Positions 1 through 7,965 of a stretch of DNA of 37,258 bases are shown piece after piece. The translations under genes were made by a program, and so were the position numbers. Each line of letters begins with the position of its first letter. The stretch's first letter is position 1. The stretch spans positions 1 through 37,258 of the forward strand of contig QNYQ01000012.1 of the NCBI GenBank assembly GCA_003978665.1, given 5' to 3'. The notes beneath the pieces were generated by a model. It was not told the DNA's origin, ran no database searches, and saw only the letters and a list, made by a program, of their open reading frames with translations. The DNA is from Hyperthermus sp. Lineage in GTDB: Archaea; Thermoproteota; Thermoprotei_A; Sulfolobales; Pyrodictiaceae.

Positions 1-745
1 GAGAGACGATAACAACACATCGCATATAAGGATGTGAGCGAAGTACTATGTTAACAGGGGCGGATAGCGCACAGATGCGATAAAGCCGTATCCCCCACCC
101 CATGAGCTCTCCTACGCCAGGGTTTCTCCCCTCCTAAGGCTAATTGTATCAACAAGAGATTACGGCCTTTATTTTGATGGGCATCAAGCCGATGCTCTAA
201 CAACACCAGTGCAAGGAACTCCACCGCGGCCGTGAGCCAAGAAACCATGCCGCTAGCGCATAGGCCACCGTGTCAGGGCTCTCGGGGCCGCTGCCCGCAA
301 CTCTAGCCTCTCGAGCGCCATCGATAACAGAGTGGGTCATGCAGTACATGCCTACCGCTATCTGGGCCAGCGCCAGCATGGCTCGTCGACGGGCTATAAG
401 ACGGGTGGCCCGAAATCCTCAATAAAACACTACGATGCAGCTGAGCCCCGGTCATCTACGGGAAACGGCACCTGCCAGCCCTATGAGAGCCTGCCAAACC
501 CCATTTATAGAGTACTGCATGCTGCACTAAAGAGAAGAGTGTGGGACTATAAGGAGGCTCCTTCGCCCGAATCCGAGACAATAACCGGCTGGGTGGCCGT
601 CGAGGCCTGGGATATAGTCTTCCAGGATTCTTGTCCTGAGAAGGTACCAGCGTACACGCGTCGACACGTGGCATTATTCCCTTCGGGCTCTTTGCCCTAC
701 TCTCGGCCGCTGTCATCATGATTATTAGGTGCTGGACTTAAGTAG
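1..745. other. Gene-poor stretch, possible decayed coding remnants
   Basis: I find no gene I can defend in these 745 bases. Open frames exist on both strands (for example plus 332-721 and minus 456-719), but their translations are rich in Pro, Arg, Ser and His, lack domain motifs, and look like frames opened by GC-rich composition. The minus-strand stretch 379-197 is the most protein-like, with alternating hydrophobic and polar segments. A second minus frame, 248-51, overlaps its 3' end in a different phase, so the pair could be one small gene broken by a frameshift. No tRNA-like T arm, CRISPR-like repeat or insertion-sequence end was seen. Next to the frameshifted PIN gene, this zone reads as eroding accessory sequence. 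Confidence 0.4.
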
Positions 746-1197
746 TTGTGTAGCGTAAGCTACGGGGCAGGGTGCCACCGTGCCAGCACAGCAGATGAGG
801 CTGCGGCTCTACCCCTTAACACGAGCATTGTGATACGTGCGCTTGAGGACCCTGCCGTCCGGGGGTTCCTCGAGGAGTGCTGCACTAGGCACCGGTGCGT
901 GGTCGGTAGCGTGCATGGCCTTGAGGGCTGGAGGCCCGGGACGCTGGAGGCCGTGGAGGAGCTGCTGGGGCGGCTGGGCGTAGAGAGGGGGAGCTCGACC
1001 TAGACGCGCTGGACTCGGCGGTAGACGGGCTGCTGAGGGAGCGGGGCTGGAGCCCCCGGAGGACCATCGACCTAATGCACCTGCTAGCCGCAAAGATTCT
1101 CGGCTGCCACGGCATCGTGGCGGTCGACCGCTTCATACGCAGCCGGGCGAGGGAATATGGCCTACTCTACGTGAACATGTACACGGGGTGCCCCTAG
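746..1197 (+). pseudogene. PIN-domain (VapC-like) protein, frameshifted
   Basis: The gene is readable only across two frames. From TTG 746, residues such as LNTSIVIRALEDPAVRG and VVGSVHGLEGW resemble the first strand and the acidic second motif of PIN ribonucleases. This frame stops at 1001. The other half continues one frame away from about 991, with DLMHLLAAKILG and IVAVDRFIRSRAREYGLLYV, the typical third and fourth acidic motifs, stopping at 1197. The break sits in a run of five G at 987-991; one extra base there restores a single reading frame of about 150 codons. The first catalytic Asp of the family (usually hD-T/S-x-h) is Asn here, so the product would probably be inactive even if the frame were restored. 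No TTG-proximal Shine-Dalgarno is seen. Either a pseudogene or a sequencing slip in the G run. Confidence 0.6.
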
Positions 1198-1406
1198 CCT
1201 TGGGCAGGCTCTACCGGGAGTGGAGAAGGCTACGGGACCAGGCCGGAGAACTCTACTACATGGTTATACAGGCTAAGAAGCTAGGCCGCCGGGAGGAGGC
1301 GTGGCGGGTCTACGAGGAGTGGAGGAGCTGGAGGATAAGCTACGAGGAGGCCAAGAAACGGCTCGAAAAACTCCTCGCAGAGGCCACAGCGGCGGCAAGG
1401 GCCTAG
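1188..1406 (+). CDS. Small charged helical protein, unknown
   Basis: A 72-residue protein from GTG 1188, overlapping the last codons of the PIN remnant by 10 nt, so the two were probably one transcript. It is almost entirely predicted helix, very rich in Arg, Glu, Trp and Tyr, with heptad-like spacing (for example WRRLRDQAGELYYMV and YEEAKKRLEKLLAEA), which suggests a coiled-coil or helical hairpin. No family recognised. Its position after a PIN gene would suit a small antitoxin or partner, but toxin-antitoxin pairs normally put the antitoxin first, so this is only a guess. TTG 1200 is an alternative start. The stop codon lies in a CTAG shared with the convergent gene. Confidence 0.5.
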   Translation: MPLALGRLYREWRRLRDQAGELYYMVIQAKKLGRREEAWRVYEEWRSWRISYEEAKKRLEKLLAEATAAARA

Positions 1407-1612
1407 CCCCTGTCTTCTTTCTGTTCCTGCCTGTACACGGGCTCCAGCATTATCCTCCCAGACTCCTCCTCGACCACCACCCTGTAGGCCTCCACCCGCT
1501 CCGCGATGCGTTCCGGAATGTCTATCTTCACGTAGTAGGAGGGGTACCGCCGCCCCCTCACAGTCTTAGTTGTCCGCACCACCCTAACCACCCGCTCCTT
1601 CCCCTCCCGCAA
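1403..1612 (-). CDS. Small AbrB-like DNA-binding protein (putative)
   Basis: A protein of 69 residues from TTG 1612, or 62 from GTG 1591, which is better placed behind the purine-rich GGGAGGGGAAGGAG. The core YYVKIDIPERIAERVEAY followed by GRIMLEPV resembles the swapped-hairpin AbrB/SpoVT domain: a basic strand, an IP-x-x-I-A segment and a final strand ending hhLxP. Such proteins are usually transcription regulators or antitoxins in archaea. A TATA box at 1672-1682 fits transcription from about 1650. It is convergent with the helical protein, and both genes end inside the same CTAG (1403-1406). Family assignment is by pattern only. Confidence 0.5.
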   Translation of the reverse strand: MREGKERVVRVVRTTKTVRGRRYPSYYVKIDIPERIAERVEAYRVVVEEESGRIMLEPVYRQEQKEDRG

Positions 1613-1671
1613 GACACTATCCCCTCCTGGGCTGCAGCCGTAAGGCGGCGTTTCCTGCGTACGCTACAAGA

Positions 1672-1682
1672 TTTTTTATATT
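1672..1682 (-). promoter_or_regulatory. TATA box of the AbrB-like gene
   Basis: Minus-strand AATATAAAAAA. Transcription expected about 25 nt downstream (near 1655-1650), leaving a leader of roughly 40-60 nt before the candidate starts at 1612 and 1591. Confidence 0.5.
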
Positions 1683-1776
1683 CCTGCTCAGCGGCTTACC
1701 CCCGGGCACCTTAGTCTGAGACGCTATTGAGGTGCAGCCAGTTAATGAAGTACTCCTAGGGCTTTTCCTGACAGTG

Positions 1777-1784
1777 TTTATAAT
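1777..1784 (+). promoter_or_regulatory. TATA box of the gene at 1836
   Basis: TTTATAAT, followed about 30 nt later by a strong Shine-Dalgarno GGAGGTG at 1813-1819 ahead of the TTG at 1836. Confidence 0.5.
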
Positions 1785-1835
1785 AGTGCATTGGAGGCTT
1801 TATCTTAAGTCTGGAGGTGAACGATCATAAGTAGC

Positions 1836-2108
1836 TTGAGAGTTAGCCTGGTTGGCTCGCAAGAGGAGGAAGACCTATACAATGCTGAGCTTAAGGTAGA
1901 GTATGGCGGTAGGAGCTATACACTAAGAGTGAGAAGGCTCTTGCGGAGGCCCTCGGCGATCGATTACAGGCTAGAGGGTGAATATTTGCTTATAGAGCTT
2001 AGAGACCACGCCAATAACCCCATCGCCACATGCTGCATCCACAGGGGACACTTGGATAGAGGCTGTGTTGAGTGTCCCTCTCTCGCGTTACCTCCACGTG
2101 AAGACTAG
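1836..2108 (+). CDS. Hypothetical protein with Cys-rich tail
   Basis: A protein of 90 residues, not recognised. TTG 1836 is the first usable start downstream of the strong Shine-Dalgarno GGAGGTG (1813-1819); the 16-nt spacing is long, and ATA 1827 would sit better if non-canonical initiation occurs. The N-terminal 60 residues alternate short beta-like stretches (AELKVEYGGRSYTLRVRRLL, YLLIELRD), suggesting a small beta-sandwich or barrel. The C-terminus carries four Cys and a His in the order CC-x-H-x6-C-x2-C, a possible metal site or disulfides. It ends 5 nt before the convergent nucleotidyltransferase gene. Confidence 0.6.
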   Translation: MRVSLVGSQEEEDLYNAELKVEYGGRSYTLRVRRLLRRPSAIDYRLEGEYLLIELRDHANNPIATCCIHRGHLDRGCVECPSLALPPRED

Positions 2109-2113
2109 CTGCA

Positions 2114-2683
2114 TCAGAGTATGCCCACTTCTCTAAGCTTGTTTCTTATGAAGCCCTGTTCCTCCTCCGGCATCATCCCCAAAGCTTCTTTGATCAACCT
2201 CCTGTCTAGCCTCAGCCTCCCTGCCCTAACCTGACCGGCTATTGTTCTTAGATCCTCTACATCGCCTTCACGTGCCGCACGGGCCTTTAAGACTACGTAG
2301 TCTTCGGGTCTTATGAACCTAAGAGTTACCCCTCCCAGTACCTTCTCGCTACTCCTTTCTATAATTCCTTGAGGAACGTAGTAGTCGAAGATGTTCTCGT
2401 AGAACTCTACTGTCACCTCTGCACCGCTTGGCGTGACAGCGACGAATCTTGGTGTGCCGAGGCCAGTGTAACCAAGCTCCCATCCCTCCTTCTCAGCTAT
2501 TTCCCTATAGAAGTCCTCGTACACTAGGGGGCTTGGCTCTATAACAAATATGTCAACATCGCCTTCGAACCGCTTAAGGCCGAGCGCTAGGCCTATCACA
2601 GTGCTACCCACTATAACTCCCTTCAGCCCGTAGTCCTCGAGTTTCTTCAATAGCCAAGCAAGATCCTTCAGCGAGTATGTCAT
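2114..2683 (-). CDS. Nucleotidyltransferase-fold protein
   Basis: Member of the polymerase-beta/MNT nucleotidyltransferase superfamily, close in layout to AbiEii- or DUF-type archaeal stand-alone NTases. After an N-terminal helix comes GVIVGSTVIGLALGL and then GDVDIFVIE, the paired acidic DVD of the active site. A later strand EVTVEFYENIF supplies the expected third acidic position, and LRFIRPEDYVVLKARA is the typical post-catalytic helix. I chose ATG 2683 (189 aa) because GAGGGGGGC lies about 9 nt upstream and a TATA-like CTATTTAT at 2736-2743 fits; ATG 2752 (212 aa) is possible but has no ribosome site. No HEPN partner gene is adjacent, so an MNT/HEPN toxin role is not supported. Substrate unknown. 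Confidence 0.75.
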   Translation of the reverse strand: MTYSLKDLAWLLKKLEDYGLKGVIVGSTVIGLALGLKRFEGDVDIFVIEPSPLVYEDFYREIAEKEGWELGYTGLGTPRFVAVTPSGAEVTVEFYENIFDYYVPQGIIERSSEKVLGGVTLRFIRPEDYVVLKARAAREGDVEDLRTIAGQVRAGRLRLDRRLIKEALGMMPEEEQGFIRNKLREVGIL

Positions 2684-2911
2684 ACCCTTAGCCCCCCTCA
2701 GAGAGTTTACCGAGGCGATGCTAATAACATGCTCCATAAATAGCGTATGCATGCTATTCTACGTGGTTCAGTGGCTTGATGCTTTTTTAGCCCGGTGGCC
2801 AGGGCCTTGCTGTTTACCGTGAACTTGGTGGGGTTAGAGCTTGTTATTTTAGCGTTTTTCCTGTATCTCGGGATCCCGTATGGGGTAGGCCACGATTATT
2901 GGTGATTTTTA

Positions 2912-3919
2912 TTGGCATTGGCTAGGGCTACTAGATATCTTCGTACAACGAGGATAAGGAGTGTTGTGAGGAGGCATATACTGTTCGACATAATTATGAT
3001 AGCTGTATTTATATGGCTGGTGTCCGGCAGCTTGTTTTCTATCGTAGAGCGTGTTGGCATGACTGATGGCTTATACTGGGCGCTCGTAACCATGACCACG
3101 GTAGGTTATGGAGACATTGTACCGAGGACGGCTGCCGGGCGTATAATAGCTATGCTGACTATAGCTGCTGGCATAGCAGTCTACACTGCTACGGTCTCGG
3201 TGGCTGCAAGCAGTATTGTTGAAGCTGCTGAGAGGAGGAGGCAGGGATACACGAAATATAGAGGTGTTAGACACATAGTTGTCGTTGGATGGACTCCTGC
3301 AAGTGAGGCTGCGATACGAGAGCTGAGGGCGAGGGGCTATACGGGGGACATAGTGCTCGTCGCCGACAAGCCTGCCGCGCTCATACGCGAAGCCGAGCTT
3401 GAAGGTGTAACGTTTATCCGAGGCGACCCTACGCGAAGGGAGACACTGCTCCGAGCCAATGTACCCAAGGCTAACATGGTGATAGTGAGTACTGATGATG
3501 ACGCTAAAACAGCCCTAGTAGTGCTAGCCGTCAGGGGCCTTAACCTCAACGCTAGAATAGTTGCTGAGGCCTTGCACCCGGAGAACGTGGAGCTCATGCA
3601 CAAGGCTGGTGCAAACATTGTAGTGCCTACACGCGATCTAGGGGGCAGGATGCTTGCTACAAGCCTTATTGAGCCCGGTGCTGCAATGTTTGTAGAGGAC
3701 ATATCGAAGGCTGAGGCTAGGCCAATAGAGTTGCATGAGTTCCCTGCCGCAGCCTTCGCTGGGCGGAGATACCGCGATGTGCTGCTTGAGCTGCGCAGAA
3801 AAGGTTTCACGCCGGTAGCCGTGAGGCGTAGGGGAGTCCTCGTAGCCAACCCCGACGACAACCTGGTGATAGAGCCGGAGGACATACTCGTGGTAGTTGT
3901 TCCGAAGACGAGCTCCTAA
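2912..3919 (+). CDS. MthK-like potassium channel with RCK domain
   Basis: Two-transmembrane K+ channel fused to a cytoplasmic regulator (335 aa). Residues about 22-43 form TM1, the pore helix is followed by the filter TVGYGD (63-68), and about 78-103 form TM2. Residues about 120-235 are an RCK/TrkA-N domain starting HIVVVGWTP and containing GDPTR. The remaining residues (about 245-332) are TrkA-C, with AMFVEDI as in MthK. From memory of MthK, the Asp of its RCK calcium site aligns with Ser here, the first Glu (VAEA) is kept and the second is Leu, so calcium gating may not be conserved. Start is TTG 2912 after GGTGAT; TTG 2918 is the alternative. The DMT permease follows 12 nt downstream, probably in the same operon. 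Expected to set membrane potential or K+ balance. Confidence 0.9.
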   Translation: MALARATRYLRTTRIRSVVRRHILFDIIMIAVFIWLVSGSLFSIVERVGMTDGLYWALVTMTTVGYGDIVPRTAAGRIIAMLTIAAGIAVYTATVSVAASSIVEAAERRRQGYTKYRGVRHIVVVGWTPASEAAIRELRARGYTGDIVLVADKPAALIREAELEGVTFIRGDPTRRETLLRANVPKANMVIVSTDDDAKTALVVLAVRGLNLNARIVAEALHPENVELMHKAGANIVVPTRDLGGRMLATSLIEPGAAMFVEDISKAEARPIELHEFPAAAFAGRRYRDVLLELRRKGFTPVAVRRRGVLVANPDDNLVIEPEDILVVVVPKTSS

Positions 3920-3931
3920 GGTGACAATAAT

Positions 3932-4810
3932 GTGAACGACTACCAGGGGAGAAAAGCTACTATAGCTGTGCTGGAAGCCGTGGCAGCCGCTATTCTATGG
4001 GGCACAATAGGTGTTGTCTATAAGCTTGTAGTAGACATGGGAGGGGACGGAGACTGGCTTATAGCTGGCCGACCCCTGCTTGCAAGCACCGCGAGCCTAG
4101 CGCTTATCGTTACCAGGGGCAGGAAGCCCTCAAAATGGAGCGTAGCAACAGGGGCCTTCGGGCTCGCACCCCTCTACCTCTCATACTTCATCGCCGTAGG
4201 AACCATAGGAGCCGCGCTCGCCAGCCTACTCCTCTATACTGCTCCCCTCTGGGTAGTGTTGCTCTCAAAACCCCTGCTGAAAGAGAGCCCAGGATTGGGA
4301 GGCGTGGCTGCAACCATAGCGGGATTTACTGGTGTCGCAATGCTTGTAGAGCCCGCTGGCACGGCAGCAGTCGCCGGCGTGGCTGCCGGGCTCTTGGCTG
4401 GGATAAGCTACGCAGCCTACATTCTCCTCGCAAGGCTAGCGCAACTGAAGGGGGCAAGCACGGAGGAGGTAGCTATACACAGCTTACCCTTCACTGCAAT
4501 AGTAGTGTTGGCGGCCATTAGACCATATGCAATGCTAACCATGCCGGATGCAATAGGCATCTCGTATCTATCGATAGCCGGAACACTAATACCCTACATC
4601 CTCAATGCGAGAGCCTTAAAGAAGCTTGAGGCGTACAGAGTATCAATAATAAGCCTAGTAGAGCCATTAACAGCGACAATACTCGCCATGCTAGTATTGG
4701 GTGAAAAGCTAACCGCCATACAACTCGCTGGTGCCTCGTTGATATTGGCCGCATCAATTACCACTATGCTGGAAAAGACGCGTAGGACAACACGCCCCTA
4801 TAGGGAGTAA
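3932..4810 (+). CDS. EamA/DMT-family permease
   Basis: Integral membrane transporter of 292 residues, the normal size for a ten-helix DMT-superfamily carrier made of two EamA repeats. The first repeat begins EAVAAAILWGTIGVVYKL and ends near LLSKPLLKESPG; the second begins near GVAAGLLAGISYAAYILLA and ends VLGEKLTAIQLAGASLIL, both with the family's conserved small-residue helices and the P-L-x(2)-x-L-x-L-G-E-x-L motif. Substrate cannot be read from sequence (amino acids, metabolites or drugs are all known in the family). Start is GTG 3932, 12 nt after the potassium-channel stop, with GGTGA just upstream, so the two are likely co-transcribed. Confidence 0.85.
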   Translation: MNDYQGRKATIAVLEAVAAAILWGTIGVVYKLVVDMGGDGDWLIAGRPLLASTASLALIVTRGRKPSKWSVATGAFGLAPLYLSYFIAVGTIGAALASLLLYTAPLWVVLLSKPLLKESPGLGGVAATIAGFTGVAMLVEPAGTAAVAGVAAGLLAGISYAAYILLARLAQLKGASTEEVAIHSLPFTAIVVLAAIRPYAMLTMPDAIGISYLSIAGTLIPYILNARALKKLEAYRVSIISLVEPLTATILAMLVLGEKLTAIQLAGASLILAASITTMLEKTRRTTRPYRE

Positions 4811-4872
4811 GGGTGCAGCATAACGCGCCTAGAAGCTAGAAGCTGAGACGCCAATTACTGGGCTGACGCTTC

Positions 4873-5178
4873 TCAATATCTTATCACGAAGTCGCTTAGA
4901 TCGCCTCTATACTCTCTAAACTCGACAATGACCCTCTCAACCCTGGCTGCAGGCGGGCCTCTTAAAGCCCACTTGATAAGCTCCTCTACCTTGGCCCTCT
5001 CACCTTCAACAAGCGCCTCTACACTGCCATCGGCAACATTTCTGACCCAGCCATTAACACCCAGGCTTCTAGCAACCCGCTGCATATTAGCTCTAAAGAA
5101 CACGCCCTGGACAACACCATATATTCTAATATATGCCCTCACCTTTTCATCGCCAGAAGCTCCCACGGGAAAACTCAT
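4873..5178 (-). CDS. acyP: Acylphosphatase
   Basis: Small alpha/beta enzyme (101 aa) that hydrolyses carboxyl-phosphate bonds. The signature [18 protein letters not shown] carries the phosphate-binding Arg29, and GWVRN provides the catalytic Asn47; [10 protein letters not shown] is the usual next strand. ATG 5178 is chosen: it overlaps the TGA of the upstream radical SAM gene as ATGA (5175-5178) and lies behind GGGGGAGGGT. An earlier TTG (5202) has no ribosome site. Because of the overlap it is probably translated by coupling to the radical SAM cistron. A physiological link between the two products is not known to me. Confidence 0.93.
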   Translation of the reverse strand: MSFPVGASGDEKVRAYIRIYGVVQGVFFRANMQRVARSLGVNGWVRNVADGSVEALVEGERAKVEELIKWALRGPPAARVERVIVEFREYRGDLSDFVIRY

Positions 5179-6398
5179 GGACCAGCTACCCTCCCCCGCC
5201 AATGAGCCTGGGGTGGGGAGAGGAGGCTAGGTCTACCTCCACCCCTTCCAGGCCGCCCTACCCGGAATATAACCTTCCTTCGCAGCAACGTCTCGAGCAA
5301 GATACGTGCCCTCTTCTCGCAGCTCATTCTCCTATTACAAGCAATGGTTATCCTCGAGGACACTATTGAGGCACTACAATCATTACACCCCACCACCTCC
5401 AACATCTCGTCGACATCATCCACATAGACTTGGGGTGCGCCCTGGCCGCAGGGGCCCCATTTACACGCACTACAGCCTAATCCATGTGATTCTACATTGG
5501 CTGCACAACTACTAGGCAGCACCTTTAATCCCACAGCCTCAGCCCTTTTCCTCACAAGCTCCCTCAGGCTAGCCCCCGCCAGAGGCACCTGGTCGCGGTT
5601 GTTTCGGGGCATTCTCGGAAGCATACTGACTACCTTGTCAACGTCGACAACCCCACTAGCCTTAAGCCTCCTCAATATGCCCGGCGTCACACGAAGGACC
5701 CCTGGAATAACTGCCTGGGCACCCTTAGACTTGGCAAGCAAGAGTATTTCATCAAGCTCACTCTCTATTACACTAGGGATGAGAGGCCTTAGAAAGAGAG
5801 AGACATGTATCCCCCTCTCTGCAAGCATCCCGATGAACTCAAACCTTTTTTCCGGAGGAGGAGCCGCTGGCTCAAGAACCCTCGCGTAACGCAGCGTGGA
5901 TACTGATACAAGCACACTGATCTTAGGCTCAGCCGCCCTGAGAAACTCCTCGAGCCCGTCCTCGTCTAGGACGCCTTTTGTCGAAATTTGCTGAGGGTTG
6001 CCCAGCAGCGTCCTCGTAGACTCAAGATACTCTATAGTCCTGCTAAAGGCCTCTGGCATAAAGGGCTCAGTTACCGATCCAAAAGCAAGGAGGGTTCCAA
6101 GAGGGCCGGGCAGAAAGTAGGGGTTACTTAAGAGAGCGTAAACCAGCTGTAGGCCGGAGAGAGGGTAGGGCCTAGGCCTCATAGGAAAACCCATGTCGGG
6201 CACATAGCAGTAAAGGCACCCAAACCCACAGCCTATACCAGTATGTATGGTCATTCCACACGCCAATGGAGCCCTACGAGAATGTGAGTCTCTAAGAGCC
6301 TCCCTAGCCTCGCTCTCCGAGAGCTTGGACTCAACATGCTGCCTCAGCTTTTCCTTGGCATCCAAGATACGGGTGAGGAGGGAGGCTGTCACCCTCAA
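5175..6398 (-). CDS. Radical SAM protein, SplB/COG1533-like
   Basis: Radical SAM enzyme of the spore-photoproduct-lyase-like group. The [4Fe-4S] motif is CGFGCLYCY, with Cys at about 57, 61 and 64 (CX3CX2C), followed by the YPLSG and [10 protein letters not shown] segments typical of this group. The C-terminal third holds eight more Cys (about 298, 309, 312, 317, 338, 341, 354, 360), including CSACKWGPC, suggesting one or more auxiliary clusters; I do not know the reaction. The open frame runs back to 6611, but that part overlaps the divergent cysS and lacks family features. TTG 6398 or GTG 6392 places the start just before a plausible N-terminal helix (about 407 aa). The stop overlaps acylphosphatase by ATGA. 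Confidence 0.8.
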   Translation of the reverse strand: MRVTASLLTRILDAKEKLRQHVESKLSESEAREALRDSHSRRAPLACGMTIHTGIGCGFGCLYCYVPDMGFPMRPRPYPLSGLQLVYALLSNPYFLPGPLGTLLAFGSVTEPFMPEAFSRTIEYLESTRTLLGNPQQISTKGVLDEDGLEEFLRAAEPKISVLVSVSTLRYARVLEPAAPPPEKRFEFIGMLAERGIHVSLFLRPLIPSVIESELDEILLLAKSKGAQAVIPGVLRVTPGILRRLKASGVVDVDKVVSMLPRMPRNNRDQVPLAGASLRELVRKRAEAVGLKVLPSSCAANVESHGLGCSACKWGPCGQGAPQVYVDDVDEMLEVVGCNDCSASIVSSRITIACNRRMSCEKRARILLETLLRRKVIFRVGRPGRGGGRPSLLSPPQAHWRGRVAGP

Positions 6399-6480
6399 GT
6401 CTATCAGCCCCGTAAGCTTAAAGGGTGAAGGCGATGCCTGCTGCGATGGAAAAGTGAGCCTGGAGGTGACGGTAGCTATT

Positions 6481-7938
6481 GTGTTCTCGCCAGGTGCAAT
6501 ACCATACGAGGAACTCCCCCCTATAGTTGTTCGTAACACGCTGGGAGGCAGGCTGGAGGAGTTCAGGCCGCTGGAGCCAGGGCTTGTACGCATGTACGTG
6601 TGCGGACCCACTGTCTACGACGATACCCACTTGGGGCATGCACGAACCTATGTAGCGTTTGACGCTATAAAAAGGTATTTAAGACTACGGGGCTACAATG
6701 TTATCCATGTACAGAACATAACCGATATAGATGACAAGATCATCCAGAGGGCTAGTAGAGAGGGGAGGAGCTGGAGGGAGATCGCCGAGAAATATGCTAG
6801 AGAATACTTCTCAATGCTAAAAGCACTAAAAATCACCGTGGATATACATCCAAGAGTTACAGAACACATAAGGGAGATAATAGCTTTCATAGAGAGGCTA
6901 ATAGAGAAGGGGTATGCCTATCAGGCCCCAAGCGGAAGCGTATACTTTGATGTAGACTCCTACAAGGATTACGGAGAACTAAGCGGGAGGATACACCCCG
7001 AGGAGTGGAGGCAGGAGGAGGATGTCTTACGCGAGAAAAAACACCCCTATGACTTCGCGCTCTGGAAGGCATGGAAGCCCGGAGAACCCTACTGGGAAAG
7101 CCCATGGGGGCGGGGGAGGCCTGGATGGCATATAGAGTGCAGCGTCATGTCATCACTGTACCTGGGGGAACAGTTTGACATACATGGGGGAGGACAAGAC
7201 CTCGTATTCCCCCACCACGAGAACGAGAAAGCCCAGAGCGAAGCCCTCTTTGGGAAAAAACCCTGGGTCAAATACTGGCTTCACACAGGATACCTCACCA
7301 TAAGCGGGGAGAAGATGAGCAAGAGCCTAGGCAACATAGTCTCGGTCAAGGAGGCATTAAAGAAGTGGAGCCCAGAGATACTTCGCCTCTGGCTATTAAG
7401 CTCTCATTACCGCTCCCAGCTAGATTTTAATGAAGAGAGTTTGGAGCAGGCCAAGCTGAACCTTGTAAGAATTAATGGTGCCTTCCAAGACGTTTTAAGG
7501 ATTATGAGAGAGGCCGAGCCCGAGCCCCGCCTCAACGATAAAGAGAGGAAGATAATGGCTATGCTGGTGCGAGCATACCATGACTTCCATAAAGCAATGA
7601 GCAGCGACTTTAACACCTCGAAAGCTTTATCGGCGGTAATGGATGCTGTGAGGATAATAAACCGCGACATTACGCCGCTAGAATCGTATACCCTCTCCAC
7701 CATGGCGTATAGAATCCTTAAAGAATTCAACACCGTATACGATGTACTCGCACCACAGCAAGCTCCCGTCGATATCACCGAGGATCTCATAAACCTCCTA
7801 GTGAAGGTTAGGGGTGAGCTTCGAAAGATGAAGCTCTATGATCTAGCAGACTCCATAAGGAGCGATATGGCCGAGCTGGGAATAAGGCTGCTAGACTATC
7901 CGGGGGGTAGAACAGTGTGGCGCTTCGAGAGAAAGTAA
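6481..7938 (+). CDS. cysS: Cysteinyl-tRNA synthetase
   Basis: Class I aminoacyl-tRNA synthetase charging tRNA-Cys. The N-terminus VRNTLGGRLEEFRPLEPG matches the family start; MYVCGPTVYDDTHLGHA holds zinc ligand Cys41 and the HIGH-type motif (HLGH, 50-53). GWHIECSVM and FPHHENE give the other zinc ligands, and KMSKS is at about 278-282. GTG 6481 (485 aa) sits 11 nt after GGAGGTGA (6462-6469) and gives normal family length; the longer open frame from 6247 only adds non-family sequence over the divergent gene. Divergent from the radical SAM gene with about 80 nt between. Its presence means Cys-tRNA is made directly rather than only through SepRS/SepCysS. Confidence 0.96.
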   Translation: MFSPGAIPYEELPPIVVRNTLGGRLEEFRPLEPGLVRMYVCGPTVYDDTHLGHARTYVAFDAIKRYLRLRGYNVIHVQNITDIDDKIIQRASREGRSWREIAEKYAREYFSMLKALKITVDIHPRVTEHIREIIAFIERLIEKGYAYQAPSGSVYFDVDSYKDYGELSGRIHPEEWRQEEDVLREKKHPYDFALWKAWKPGEPYWESPWGRGRPGWHIECSVMSSLYLGEQFDIHGGGQDLVFPHHENEKAQSEALFGKKPWVKYWLHTGYLTISGEKMSKSLGNIVSVKEALKKWSPEILRLWLLSSHYRSQLDFNEESLEQAKLNLVRINGAFQDVLRIMREAEPEPRLNDKERKIMAMLVRAYHDFHKAMSSDFNTSKALSAVMDAVRIINRDITPLESYTLSTMAYRILKEFNTVYDVLAPQQAPVDITEDLINLLVKVRGELRKMKLYDLADSIRSDMAELGIRLLDYPGGRTVWRFERK

Positions 7939-7940
7939 CC

Positions 7941-7965
7941 CGGCAACCATTACCCGGGCTTGCCG
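7941..7965. terminator. Hairpin between convergent cysS and methyltransferase
   Basis: Perfect inverted repeat CGGCAA (7941-7946) / TTGCCG (7960-7965) just after the cysS stop and overlapping the end of the opposing gene. No T run follows, so terminator function is uncertain; crenarchaeal termination usually relies on T-rich tracts. Confidence 0.3.

Noticed and set aside
332-721. 129-codon plus-strand open frame
   Set aside because: No ribosome site, Pro/Arg/Ser/His-rich translation, no domain motif, and competing open frames on the other strand.
6247-6480. N-terminal extension of cysS
   Set aside because: No synthetase features, it overlaps the divergent radical SAM gene, and GTG 6481 has a good ribosome site and gives normal length.
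6399-6611. N-terminal extension of the radical SAM protein
   Set aside because: It would overlap the cysS start, and its sequence is low-complexity Ser/Pro without family features.
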